This document shows positions 47,455 through 56,538 of a stretch of DNA of 57,470 nt, piece after piece (the stretch's first letter is position 1; every line of letters starts with the position of its first letter). The notes under the pieces are model-generated. The model did no database searches, had not been told where the DNA came from, and saw only the letters and a list, made by a program, of their open reading frames with translations. Source of the stretch: Shewanella sp. MBTL60-007 (GTDB taxonomy: Bacteria; Pseudomonadota; Gammaproteobacteria; Enterobacterales; Shewanellaceae); NCBI RefSeq assembly GCF_019654915.1, contig NZ_BPET01000035.1:1-57470 (forward strand). The letters run 5' to 3'. A program made the position numbers and the translations under genes.

Positions 47455-47784
47455 ATGATGAAAACTATCACAAAAATCGGTATTGGCCTGACGCTAGCAT
47501 TGTCTGTAGGGCTACAAGCTCAAGCCGCCGATGGCGGTAACCCCAAGAAAGGCAAACATCTTTATAAAAAAGAGTGTAAGGCTTGCCATAGTCAAGACGC
47601 GGTAGGAGGCGAGATCACCCCAATGAGCAAAACCATGAGCCAATGGGATCGCTTTTTTAAGCGTATGAAGCATAAAGGCGATCAAGAAGCCTTTAATGCT
47701 TTATCTGAAAAAGATCTAAAAGATATTCAGCAGTTTCTCTATGACCATGCCGCAGACTCTGATCAGCCTCAAACTTGTGGCTAA
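47455..47784 (+). CDS. Monoheme c-type cytochrome
   Basis: 109 residues. Signal peptide cleaved near AQA-ADGG, then a small periplasmic class I-like cytochrome with one heme site C41-KA-C-H45 (KKECKACHSQDAVGGEI). A methionine at TPMSKTM could be the sixth ligand. C-terminal helix DLKDIQQFLYDHAAD is usual. A stray cysteine lies at the end (QTCG). AAGGA stands before the ATG; a TTG three bases earlier or the ATG three bases later are other options. First gene of the cluster with DUF3373 and otr; it probably feeds electrons to the reductase. Confidence 0.88.
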   Translation: MMKTITKIGIGLTLALSVGLQAQAADGGNPKKGKHLYKKECKACHSQDAVGGEITPMSKTMSQWDRFFKRMKHKGDQEAFNALSEKDLKDIQQFLYDHAADSDQPQTCG

Positions 47785-47790
47785 CACCGG

Positions 47791-47820
47791 TTAAGCGGCA
47801 CTACTGCTTAAAAATATTTT
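47791..47820 (+). terminator. Weak hairpin after the monoheme cytochrome gene
   Basis: TTAAGCGG / CTGCTTAA with a five-base loop (one G-T pair), followed by AAATATTTT. Probably partial termination that lowers expression of the downstream genes. Confidence 0.4.
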
Positions 47821-47960
47821 AACCAACAAATAAATAAAAATGGGGAGTTACCTCAGGGCTTCATGCTGCCTAAAAACAGCCGCCCAACCTAGTCCCCTGA
47901 CGATGACATCGAGTTTAAACGCATGAAAATAAGCCAAAAAACTCAAAATGGAGAGATATT

Positions 47961-49673
47961 ATGCGTACCCTTATATCATTGCTTGTTGCCAATGCTATCG
48001 CTTTCTCTGGCAGCATCTATGCAAACGAAAATGATGTTCAAAAAATTGCCGATCTCAAACAACAGCTCGAAGATATCACCAACGAACTCGACGATCTCAA
48101 TGATCGCGTCGATCAAAACGAACGCCATACCGCGCTCGATCGGATCGAGCTAACTGGTGATTTTCGTACCAAGGCCCACTCACTACATTATCGAAATGTC
48201 ACTTGGAACCCTGCTATTAAGGTTAATTTCAATGATTTCGGTGCCAAGGCGATGGCGGGGGATTTTGGCATGCCAAATGATCCCAGCTCCCCACTGGGTA
48301 AAATGATGGCCGCCGATCCTAACCTCGCTGCCGCATTTCAAAACGGACAACTGCAAGGGATCATGCCCTATGTCCTTGCACCTAAAACGGTTCAAGACAT
48401 TGATAATGATATTTTTTACACCACAAGATTACGCCTCAACCTAAAAGCCAAGGTGTGGGATAACGTCAGCTTTGCAGGCCGACTCTCTATGTATAAAAAC
48501 TGGGGCGACTCAACAGGCGTTCAGGTGTTCGACTCTTGGCGCTCATTTACAATGGACGGCACCAACAGCGGTAACACCTCTGGTGACTGGCTAAGAGTCG
48601 AACGCGCCTATTTCGACTGGAAGAACATTAATGGTTCACCGCTCTATCTCTCTATTGGACGGCGCCCTTCAACCTACGGCCCGCCGACTCAGTACCGTGA
48701 GAACGAGAAGCGCGGCGGCACCCCATCGGGTCACCTAGTTAACTTTAACTTCGATGGTGCAACCTTAGGCTACAAACTCGGTGAGCTAACGGGTGTCGAT
48801 GGCCAAGTGGTTCGCATCTGCTACGGCCAAGGCTTCGAATCTCAGTGGGGCAACGGCGAGATGTTTGGCGACATAGTAACTAAAGATACCCACCTTGGTG
48901 GCTTCAATATCGATGCGATAAATGACGGTAAAAATTTCCTCCAATTCACCCTGTTTGGAGCCAAAGATGTCAACGATGGCTTTAAGGGAACAATGGCTTT
49001 TCCTACTCAACTAGCCGGAATTTTTGCCCCGACCATGTATCAAGATATGCAGAAGTTCAGCAACTTTAACTTCGAGACCCGAGTACAACCCAGTGGCGTT
49101 ATCGGCGACATGTTCCTCGGCGGTATTGGTTTCGCCCGTGAGGAAGATAACGATGTGAAATGGTTTATTTCCGGCGGCTGGACTCGCGCCGAAGGCAACG
49201 GCAATGCTGGTATGTTCGGCGGCATGCTCAGCGATGCAGTATTTGAGGCGCAGCTCAATGCCGATGGCAGTGAGATTATTATGATGGCCGCTAATGCCGA
49301 AGATAGCGATGCTAAAGATGGCTACGGTGTCTATGTCGGTATTCAGATCCCTGCACCTTACGGCAAGGTTGGTTTCGAATATAACTATGGTTCTGAATAT
49401 TGGACGCCATTCACTCAAGCCCAAGATGACCCTATCGGCAGCAAGCTTGCCACCCGTGGTCATGTTGGCGAAGCCTATTACATGTTTGATATCAATCCAC
49501 GTATGTTCATCAAGCTAGCGGGCCTTTACTACGACTATGAATATACCGGTAGTGGTACTCCCGTTGGTGCTCCGCAGGATATCGATGAGGTCATCGCGGG
49601 TACAGCGTATTCGATGCTTCCTGTGGTCGATACCGCCTTCGACATCAACGCCTCTCTCACCGTCAACTTCTAA
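47961..49673 (+). CDS. DUF3373 outer-membrane beta-barrel protein
   Basis: 570 residues. Signal peptide cleaved near IYA-NEN, then a coiled coil of about 30 residues (DVQKIADLKQQLEDITNELDDLNDRVDQNE) and a long series of amphipathic strands ending FDINASLTVNF, with a C-terminal phenylalanine. This is the DUF3373 pattern: a porin-like barrel with an N-terminal trimerising or peptidoglycan-side helix, often next to multiheme cytochrome genes. It has no CxxCH or CxxC, so it carries no heme and is not MtrB itself. GGAGAG precedes the ATG. Possible role: an outer-membrane channel for sulfur oxyanions. This is inference from context. Confidence 0.82.
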   Translation: MRTLISLLVANAIAFSGSIYANENDVQKIADLKQQLEDITNELDDLNDRVDQNERHTALDRIELTGDFRTKAHSLHYRNVTWNPAIKVNFNDFGAKAMAGDFGMPNDPSSPLGKMMAADPNLAAAFQNGQLQGIMPYVLAPKTVQDIDNDIFYTTRLRLNLKAKVWDNVSFAGRLSMYKNWGDSTGVQVFDSWRSFTMDGTNSGNTSGDWLRVERAYFDWKNINGSPLYLSIGRRPSTYGPPTQYRENEKRGGTPSGHLVNFNFDGATLGYKLGELTGVDGQVVRICYGQGFESQWGNGEMFGDIVTKDTHLGGFNIDAINDGKNFLQFTLFGAKDVNDGFKGTMAFPTQLAGIFAPTMYQDMQKFSNFNFETRVQPSGVIGDMFLGGIGFAREEDNDVKWFISGGWTRAEGNGNAGMFGGMLSDAVFEAQLNADGSEIIMMAANAEDSDAKDGYGVYVGIQIPAPYGKVGFEYNYGSEYWTPFTQAQDDPIGSKLATRGHVGEAYYMFDINPRMFIKLAGLYYDYEYTGSGTPVGAPQDIDEVIAGTAYSMLPVVDTAFDINASLTVNF

Positions 49674-49685
49674 CGCAATTAACAG

Positions 49686-49709
49686 CCTCCTCGGTGGGTG
49701 CCGAGGAGG
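49686..49709 (+). promoter_or_regulatory. Hairpin at the otr ribosome binding site
   Basis: CCTCCTCGG-TGGGTG-CCGAGGAGG is a perfect nine-pair stem ending 12 bases before the otr ATG. Its 3' arm contains GAGGAGG, an ideal Shine-Dalgarno sequence; another, GGGAGGG, lies just outside. It could hold translation in check or protect the processed 3' end of the upstream message. Confidence 0.5.
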
Positions 49710-49721
49710 GAGGGATTAACC

Positions 49722-51119
49722 ATGAAAACCTTAACAATCACACTCAGCCTTGTTGCTATGCTGCTGTATTGCAATAGCAGTTTAGCGGCGCAAGATCACA
49801 GTGAGTTTATCGAGGGGCCTTTCACAACAGGGTCACAAGTTACCACTCAATGTATCGAGTGCCATGAAGATCATGCCGCTGACTTTATGAAATCGTCACA
49901 CTGGACTTGGGAGCTGGAACAAACTCTTCCAGGGCGCACAGTTAAACGTGGCAAGAAGAACACCATCAATAACTTCTGTGTCGCTATCTCTAGCAATGAG
50001 CCTCGCTGCACAAGTTGTCATGCAGGCTATGGCTGGAAAGATAATAACTTCGACTTTAGCGACATGACCAAGGTGGACTGCCTCATCTGTCACGATACCA
50101 CAGGCACTTATGTCAAAGATCCCGCTGGCGCTGGCGAAGTCTTAGCGAAAGTAAACCTTGAACGGGTCGCCAAAAATGTCGGCACCCCGGTGCGAGACAA
50201 CTGCGGTACCTGTCACTTCTACGGTGGCGGCGGTGATGGCGTCAAACATGGCGATCTCGATTCTTCGATGTCCTACCCCGACAAACGCACCGATGTACAT
50301 ATGGATGTCGACGGTAATGACTTCCAGTGTCAGGAATGCCACACCACTAAAGATCATCAGATCACGGGGAATGCCATGGGCGTCTCTCCTGGCGGTGACA
50401 ACCCTATTGGCTGCATCAACTGTCATGATAGTGCGCCCCATAAGAAGCAGAAACTCAATGACCATGGTCAAGCGGTAGCTTGCCAAACCTGTCATATTCC
50501 AGAGTTTGCGAAAAATGAGCCAACCAAGATGAGCTGGGACTGGTCTACAGCAGGTTCAAACCGCGAACAGACTACCGATGAGTATGGCAAGCACAGCTAC
50601 ATGAAGAAGAAGGGCGACTTCGTCTGGGCTAAGAATGTAAAACCTCAATACGCTTGGTATAACGGCAAAGCCGATGCCTATATGGCTGGCGATAAGATGC
50701 AGGCAAATTCAGTCACTAAGCTAACCCACCCCTTAGGTGATATTAATGATCCCCATGCCAAAATCACTCCTTTCAAGGTACATACGGGCAAACAAATTTA
50801 TGACAAGAAGTTAAATATCTTCATCACCCCAAAAGTGTTTGGTAAAGGTGGCTATTGGAAGACCTTTGACTGGGATAAAGCCGCTCGACTCGGTATGGAA
50901 CAAAATCAAAATATGGTCGATAAAGGGATCAAATACAGTGGTGAATATGGTTTTGCCGCAACCGAGATGTGGTGGCCAATCAACCATATGGTTTCCCCGA
51001 AAGAGGACGCCCTAAAGTGTAAAGATTGTCACAGCCAACAAGGCCGACTCGACTGGCAAGCCCTTGGTTATGAGGGCGATCCCATGAAGGTTAAAGGGGG
51101 ACAAAGACACACAAAGTGA
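49722..51119 (+). CDS. otr: Octaheme tetrathionate reductase
   Basis: 465-residue precursor with a signal peptide ending near LAA-QDH. Eight heme-binding motifs are present: CIECH, CTSCH, CLICH, CGTCH, CQECH, CINCH, CQTCH and CKDCH. The order and the sequence around them (SHWTWELEQTLPGRTVKRGKKNTINNFCVA) match periplasmic Otr of Shewanella, which reduces tetrathionate and, in vitro, nitrite and hydroxylamine. The chosen ATG lies seven bases after AGGG; an upstream ATG at 49698 would put residues into the hairpin. Preceded by DUF3373 and a monoheme cytochrome, followed by a strong terminator. Confidence 0.94.
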   Translation: MKTLTITLSLVAMLLYCNSSLAAQDHSEFIEGPFTTGSQVTTQCIECHEDHAADFMKSSHWTWELEQTLPGRTVKRGKKNTINNFCVAISSNEPRCTSCHAGYGWKDNNFDFSDMTKVDCLICHDTTGTYVKDPAGAGEVLAKVNLERVAKNVGTPVRDNCGTCHFYGGGGDGVKHGDLDSSMSYPDKRTDVHMDVDGNDFQCQECHTTKDHQITGNAMGVSPGGDNPIGCINCHDSAPHKKQKLNDHGQAVACQTCHIPEFAKNEPTKMSWDWSTAGSNREQTTDEYGKHSYMKKKGDFVWAKNVKPQYAWYNGKADAYMAGDKMQANSVTKLTHPLGDINDPHAKITPFKVHTGKQIYDKKLNIFITPKVFGKGGYWKTFDWDKAARLGMEQNQNMVDKGIKYSGEYGFAATEMWWPINHMVSPKEDALKCKDCHSQQGRLDWQALGYEGDPMKVKGGQRHTK

Positions 51120-51214
51120 CATAATTTAAATATCACTGAAATAAAAATTCAAATAAAGATTAGAAACAGTCATCCCACCAACTAGCCTTGCTACCTCTCC
51201 TTAGCAAGGCAATT

Positions 51215-51248
51215 CGTCAGCCATGCTCATAGCAGGCTGACGCTTTTT
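51215..51248 (+). terminator. Terminator of the tetrathionate cluster
   Basis: CGTCAGCC / GGCTGACG stem with a 12-base loop and CTTTTT, 95 bp after otr. A second hairpin without T tract (GCCTTGCTA / TAGCAAGGC, 51185-51210) precedes it. Confidence 0.85.
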
Positions 51249-51408
51249 ATGTTCCCTTACGAGCATGGCACCACACGCTTTGCTTGTCTCAAGAGCAAAT
51301 TCCCCGCCTAATTCAACAAATAAGTTAACACGCTGTTTTTACATGGCCATTTTTTGTACATACTCTATTCTTTAGACATGCTTTCAAAAGTATTTAAGGA
51401 TGATACAA

Positions 51409-53067
51409 ATGATGAGAGATAACTTCAGTTTAATAAATAACAATCGCGCTTGGGCTGAATTGTTTCTTTCCTCAACATTTATCAACCTACTCTCCCTTGC
51501 CCTCCCCTTTACTCTACTGCAGATATACGATCGAATACTACCTAACCAAGGATATGGCACCGCAAGCGTGCTCGCCTCCGCCGTAGCAGTAGCCATTTTA
51601 TTAGAACTGCTATTACGTTTCGCCCGCAGCTGGGTCTTAGCATCATCGGCCGCCAACTTCGAACTAAAAACGACCACTCGGGTAGTCAGTGCGCTGATGC
51701 AATCGGACTACCATCATGTAGAAGCACTTGGCACAGGTAAAGTTTCTAGTGGTTTAGCCAGCATTGCCGCAATGCGCGAGATATATTCGGGTCAAGCCTT
51801 AGTCGCACTCATGGACTTCCCTTTTGTATTGATATTCCTAAGCTTAGTTGCCTACATCGGTGGCCCACTGGTCTTTATACCGATTGCGGTTTGGGGGTTA
51901 ATCGGCGGGCTGGTTTATTTTATCGGTAAAAAATTAACCCAAGCCACTCAAGATCTCGCAATCACGGATAGCGAACGTTCGCGAATGCTGATTTTAGTCT
52001 TATCTGGACTCACCACAGCAAAAGCATTAGCCATGGAAAGCCGTTTGGCATCGAGCTACAGCGAAATCAATTACCGCCGTCTCGCTCAGCAACAACAAGT
52101 CGACTGGCTGTCGTCAAAATTACAAGAGTTAATCCAAGGTGCCTCCCAAGGAACAACATTACTGATTGTGCTAATTGGCTGCCTAGAAGTGCTAAACGGT
52201 ACGTTAACAACGGGTGGGTTGGCTGCCTGCTCCATTTTAGCAGGCCGTGCTATTGCACCGCTAAGCGCCATTATCAGCCTACGGTCCCGCCTTGCTCAGG
52301 CAAAAACGGCCATGTCTCACGTTGAAACCCTAGCTCAACTTCCTCGAGAATCATTTAAAGGCAGTAAGCAATACCAGCAAAAACTGCCCCTTGGCCCAAT
52401 TAAGTTTGAGGCAGCCGCCAGTCAGCAGGTAGGAGCAAGAATTAATCACTTTAATCTTGAAATCCCTGCTGGCAGTTTAGTGACAGTGACCTCTGATCCA
52501 CTAACACACGCTAGCCTACTATTGAGTGTCGTTGGTGCATTTCATCATTTAGAACAGGGAACCATTTATATCGATGGCATAGCCCAACTCGAACACAACG
52601 CCAATGAATATCGCCAGTCAGTCACTTATGTTCCACCTTGGCCAACACTGTTTGCAGGAAGCTTATTAGAGAACATGACCATGTTCAGGCCCGAAAAAGA
52701 GGCGCTGGCAATGGAGATAGCCGAGCGTATCGGTCTAACAATGAGTATCGCTAAACTGCCCTCAGGCTACCAAACGGAAGTGGGAGTGAGTGACAGTCAA
52801 ATGCTCAACAAGGGCGCAATAAAACTCATCGCTATTGTGCGTGCACTGGTGCAGTCGCCGTCAATATTACTCCTTGATGAACCCATGATATCCCTAGACG
52901 CTGACTCTCAAGCCCGAGTTATCAGCCTCATTAAACAATATCGAGGGCGCAGCACCATACTTTGTGCATCACATTTTAGTGCGCTAGCGCAAATCAGCGA
53001 CTTACAGGTCAATATCACAGCTAATGGCGAAGCAGAAGTACTAGTTAATCAATCAGAGCAAGGATGA
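51409..53067 (+). CDS. Type I secretion ABC half-transporter with degenerate ATP site
   Basis: 552 residues: six-helix membrane domain (about 15-300) then a nucleotide-binding domain. The Walker A position reads TSDPLTHAS (361-369), with His367 where the ATP-binding lysine should be and neither loop glycine. The signature reads QMLNKGAIK instead of LSGGQ. Walker B with catalytic Glu (LLLDEP, D490-E491) and the H-loop (CASHF) are intact. It probably works only as half of a heterodimer with the next gene, which overlaps it by 4 bp (ATGA). AAGGA lies eight bases before the ATG at 51409; an earlier ATG at 51400 is inside that Shine-Dalgarno sequence. It lacks the C39-like N-terminal domain of its partner. 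Confidence 0.88.
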   Translation: MMRDNFSLINNNRAWAELFLSSTFINLLSLALPFTLLQIYDRILPNQGYGTASVLASAVAVAILLELLLRFARSWVLASSAANFELKTTTRVVSALMQSDYHHVEALGTGKVSSGLASIAAMREIYSGQALVALMDFPFVLIFLSLVAYIGGPLVFIPIAVWGLIGGLVYFIGKKLTQATQDLAITDSERSRMLILVLSGLTTAKALAMESRLASSYSEINYRRLAQQQQVDWLSSKLQELIQGASQGTTLLIVLIGCLEVLNGTLTTGGLAACSILAGRAIAPLSAIISLRSRLAQAKTAMSHVETLAQLPRESFKGSKQYQQKLPLGPIKFEAAASQQVGARINHFNLEIPAGSLVTVTSDPLTHASLLLSVVGAFHHLEQGTIYIDGIAQLEHNANEYRQSVTYVPPWPTLFAGSLLENMTMFRPEKEALAMEIAERIGLTMSIAKLPSGYQTEVGVSDSQMLNKGAIKLIAIVRALVQSPSILLLDEPMISLDADSQARVISLIKQYRGRSTILCASHFSALAQISDLQVNITANGEAEVLVNQSEQG

Positions 53068-55208
53068 GTACCATGACAAATACAGCCAATATTCATTCTC
53101 TATCTGACTCAGAAACTCATCCACACAATCAGGCTACTGGGGGCGCAGAATTAAAGCCATTGCTAATTGCACTCCTTCAGCAATTGGGGTTATTTGCCCA
53201 AGCCACCAACTTACAAAATGATGCCAATGATAGCGACATTGATACCGCTCAATTAGCGAATTTATTAACAAAGCACCACATAGGGTTTTCGGTTGTTAAG
53301 CACCATAAACAGGCGATAATGCAATCAATACACCCATTTATCGTTGTACCTAAAAAGGCTGAAGCATTTATTGTTCAACGGCGTAACGAAGCACTCGAGT
53401 CATTCGATAGAGCCTGTGGTCAATGGCGAGCGATTAAGTTTGAAGATATCCCGGCATCTAGCCATCTGTTTGTCATTGAAAGCTTGCCTAGTAGTAAACA
53501 AAATATTCGCGCATTTAGCTCACACTTAGCTAAACGCACTAAATGGTATCGTCCGGTATTTTGGCTCAGTTTACTGTCGAGCATCACTGGACTTGCCGTG
53601 CCTTTATTTACCATGGCGGTGTATGACAAAGTCATTGGTGGGCAAGCGCCTAATGTACTACCCAATATCGCACTTGGTGCAGCATTAGCATTAGCTGTTT
53701 TAATCGCGAGCCGATTAACCCGTGCTAATGTTCTAGCGAGCACCAGTAATCGTTTCGCCCGCGACTTGTCTAACTTAACTTTCCGCCGTCTACTCAGCAT
53801 GCCTTTAATGGTGTTATCACGGGTTGGGATCTCTAACCATATGGCCAGAATGCGTAACGCAGAAAAAGTCCGTACTTTGCTTTCTGGCCCAGGGGGAGCA
53901 GGACTAGTTGATCTCCCCTTCACCCTTATTGCGTTTGCCACCATTGCTCTATTAAGTGGCTGGTTAGTTATCGTGCCGATTGTGATGCTATTACTGTTTT
54001 ATTTGGTCATGAAAGCTGTTAATAAATATGCGCAATCCGCCTCTCCCACTATCAGCAGTGATTATCAAAATTCCATTAATGAACTGGCTAAGAATCTGCT
54101 ACAGCTGAAAAGCAGCGGTGAAACCGATGGCTGGTACAGCAAGTTTGCTCGCCAGTGTAAAGAAAACTGTCGTCAGAACTTTTTATATGCCAAACGCAAT
54201 GGCCTCAACGCCGCCATCGCCCATGCCATGGGCTTATTAACGGCGCTTGTCACTGTATTTAGCGGCATATTCCTAGTCTTAAATCAGAGTATTAGCCCAG
54301 GCGCGCTCATAGCCTGTGTCATGTTGATTTGGCGTATTACTGGGCCTGCCCAGCTTGCGTTTTCATCCAGTCAAAAGTTAACCATGATGGACTCGGCCAT
54401 TAAACAGTTTGACCGCTTTATGCAGGCAGGAACTGAAAACAGTGAGCTTAGGCTCGATACCCCCATAACTGAGTGCCCACCCGCAATAAGTTTTCAACAT
54501 GTGACCTTAAGATATAGTGCCGATACTGAGCCTGCCTTGTCAGGCGTCTCAGCAGAAATCGAGCCAGGTGAGAATGTCGCTATTATTGGTCCTAACGCCT
54601 GCGGTAAAACCTCCCTGCTATTAGCGGCAATGGGGGTAGTAGAAGCGCAGGCAGGCTATGTCACAGTTAACAATAAAAACCTAAAACAATACGATCCAGA
54701 AGTGTTTCGACAGTGGGCTGCATTTTGCCCTGCAGAGCCGGATCTCTTCCCCGGCAGCTTGGCTGAAAACTTAAGGATAGCAAAGCCCGATGCCAGCGAT
54801 GATGAACTCATTCAGGCCCTGCACGCTGCAGGAGGACACTCACTCTTTAATGCCCTCAATAATGACTTAAACATAAACCTATTTAATCGTGGACATACGC
54901 TTCTATCTGCCGTTGAGGGCAGTTATATCAGCTTAGCTCGCGCTCTACTTAAGCAGTCAACCTTAGTGATTCTAGATGAGCCCATCGCCAATCGAAATCC
55001 TGCGGCTAAAGCTGCACTACTCAACACGTTTAGCGCATTAAAAGGCAAAGCAACAGTGCTATTTACCAGCCATGATCAAGAGCTTATTCAGCAAGCTGAT
55101 AAGGTCATTATTCTTGATAAAGGTGCAGTAGTTTACGCAGGTCCTATTCCTGAGCAATCACAAAATAAGGCCACCACAGACTCTGAGGAGAATACCCAAA
55201 ATGGATAA
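53064..55208 (+). CDS. Type I secretion ABC half-transporter with C39-like domain
   Basis: 714 residues. N-terminal 150 residues resemble the inactive C39-like domain of RTX exporters (LLTKHHIGFSVVKHHKQAIMQSIHPFIVV) without a catalytic Cys/His pair. Six transmembrane helices follow (about 165-460), then a nucleotide-binding domain: intact Walker A GPNACGKTS (509-517, K515), Walker B LVILDEP (D638-E639) and H-loop FTSHD. The signature is LLSAVEGSYIS instead of LSGGQ, so it too is degenerate. Paired with the preceding gene it would form a heterodimer like RtxB/RtxE of Vibrio cholerae. It overlaps the HlyD gene by 8 bp. Confidence 0.9.
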   Translation: MSTMTNTANIHSLSDSETHPHNQATGGAELKPLLIALLQQLGLFAQATNLQNDANDSDIDTAQLANLLTKHHIGFSVVKHHKQAIMQSIHPFIVVPKKAEAFIVQRRNEALESFDRACGQWRAIKFEDIPASSHLFVIESLPSSKQNIRAFSSHLAKRTKWYRPVFWLSLLSSITGLAVPLFTMAVYDKVIGGQAPNVLPNIALGAALALAVLIASRLTRANVLASTSNRFARDLSNLTFRRLLSMPLMVLSRVGISNHMARMRNAEKVRTLLSGPGGAGLVDLPFTLIAFATIALLSGWLVIVPIVMLLLFYLVMKAVNKYAQSASPTISSDYQNSINELAKNLLQLKSSGETDGWYSKFARQCKENCRQNFLYAKRNGLNAAIAHAMGLLTALVTVFSGIFLVLNQSISPGALIACVMLIWRITGPAQLAFSSSQKLTMMDSAIKQFDRFMQAGTENSELRLDTPITECPPAISFQHVTLRYSADTEPALSGVSAEIEPGENVAIIGPNACGKTSLLLAAMGVVEAQAGYVTVNNKNLKQYDPEVFRQWAAFCPAEPDLFPGSLAENLRIAKPDASDDELIQALHAAGGHSLFNALNNDLNINLFNRGHTLLSAVEGSYISLARALLKQSTLVILDEPIANRNPAAKAALLNTFSALKGKATVLFTSHDQELIQQADKVIILDKGAVVYAGPIPEQSQNKATTDSEENTQNG

Positions 55209-56526
55209 TCGTCAATTGGCAAATAGAGTCTACCCAGAACATGAGTTTACCGATGCAATTGAGGCACCAACCGAACGCAAGTTGATTAAGCGTATCATAT
55301 ACTTGATCACTGGCTCAGTGCTCATCATGCTGCTTTGGTCCATCTTTACTCAGGTGGAAGAGGTCTCAAAATCTAAGGGCCAAATCGTTCCTCTCGGACA
55401 TAGACAAATTATTCAAAGCCGTACTGGAGGCACCATAGCCTCAGTAGAGGTAGAAGAGGGAGACGTAGTTAAAGCAGGCGATGTCCTCGCAAGTTTTGTT
55501 GCTATCGACAGCCAATCAGCAGAAGAGGAGCTCGCCAGCAAGCGAGCAAATCTGCTGTTAAGAATCGAACGCTATGATGCATTTATTAATGAGCGGGCCC
55601 CCGACTTTAATGAGTTTTCCTCTGAATATCCGCAGTTAGTCAAATTGCATACTGCCTCTTTAACGCGGATGAACGAAGAGCGTATAGCTATGGCGCAGCT
55701 ATCTGAATCCGATATTGCTAAATCTCAAGCAGAACTCGATGGTTTAAAAGCTGAGATCCCGCCATTAAGTGACCAGATAAAAACTGCTGAACAAACCCTA
55801 AAAATGATGACATCAGTCATCGAAGAACAGGCCGTTTCTAAGTTAAGAATTCTTGAGTCACAGCAAAAGCTCGATGCCTATATGAGGGAACTAAAAAGCA
55901 TGGAAAGTAAGCAGCAGGTATTGGCTAAGAATGTCGTCAACCTTGAGCAACAACTCAAACAAAAGCAAGCCACCTTGCTTAAAGAAGTGGGAGAAAAACG
56001 TACCGAAGCCCAAGCTGAGCTATTAGGGATTATCGCTAGACTTAAGTCTTCCGGTTCATTGGTGTCAGAAAACACCATCACAGCCCCCGTTGACGGCATT
56101 ATCCAATCAATACCCTCAACATCGTCAGGCAGCGTTATCCAGCCCGGCGGTACAGTTGCTGTGATTGTGCCCATGACCAAAACGGGACTAATGGAAGCCA
56201 AACTCTCACCAAAAGATATTGGTTTTGTCCGTGTTGGTCAGCCAGTTCGAATTAAGATCGATGCCTTCGACTACAGTCGTTATGGGGCTTTAGATGGTGT
56301 CGTCAAGCGTATCTCCCCAAGTACCGATGCAGATGAAAAAGGTGGTGTGTTTTATAAGGTGCAAATTTCTATCGATAAGCCTTACTTTTCAGATAAACCG
56401 GGGCAATTTGACTTGATCCCCGGCATGACTGGCGAGGCCGATATTGTCACTGGCGATAAGACCGTCTTTCAATACCTTTGGAAACCGGTATTCACCAACG
56501 TAACCGAAGCATTTGGCGAACGATAA
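55201..56526 (+). CDS. HlyD-family type I secretion adaptor protein
   Basis: 441 residues, the membrane fusion protein that links the ABC exporter to a TolC-type outer-membrane channel. One N-terminal transmembrane helix (RIIYLITGSVLIMLLWSIFTQ), a first half-lipoyl segment (IVPLGHRQIIQSRTGGTIASVEVEEGDVVKAGDVLA), a long coiled-coil hairpin (about 115-275), the second half-lipoyl segment (TITAPVDGIIQSIPSTSSGSVIQPGGTV) and a beta-barrel domain with LSPKDIGFVRVGQPVRIKIDAFDYSRYG and PGMTGEADI. All are typical of HlyD/LapC. No TolC gene is in the window. Confidence 0.95.
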   Translation: MDNRQLANRVYPEHEFTDAIEAPTERKLIKRIIYLITGSVLIMLLWSIFTQVEEVSKSKGQIVPLGHRQIIQSRTGGTIASVEVEEGDVVKAGDVLASFVAIDSQSAEEELASKRANLLLRIERYDAFINERAPDFNEFSSEYPQLVKLHTASLTRMNEERIAMAQLSESDIAKSQAELDGLKAEIPPLSDQIKTAEQTLKMMTSVIEEQAVSKLRILESQQKLDAYMRELKSMESKQQVLAKNVVNLEQQLKQKQATLLKEVGEKRTEAQAELLGIIARLKSSGSLVSENTITAPVDGIIQSIPSTSSGSVIQPGGTVAVIVPMTKTGLMEAKLSPKDIGFVRVGQPVRIKIDAFDYSRYGALDGVVKRISPSTDADEKGGVFYKVQISIDKPYFSDKPGQFDLIPGMTGEADIVTGDKTVFQYLWKPVFTNVTEAFGER

Positions 56527-56538
56527 AGAGAGGCAATC

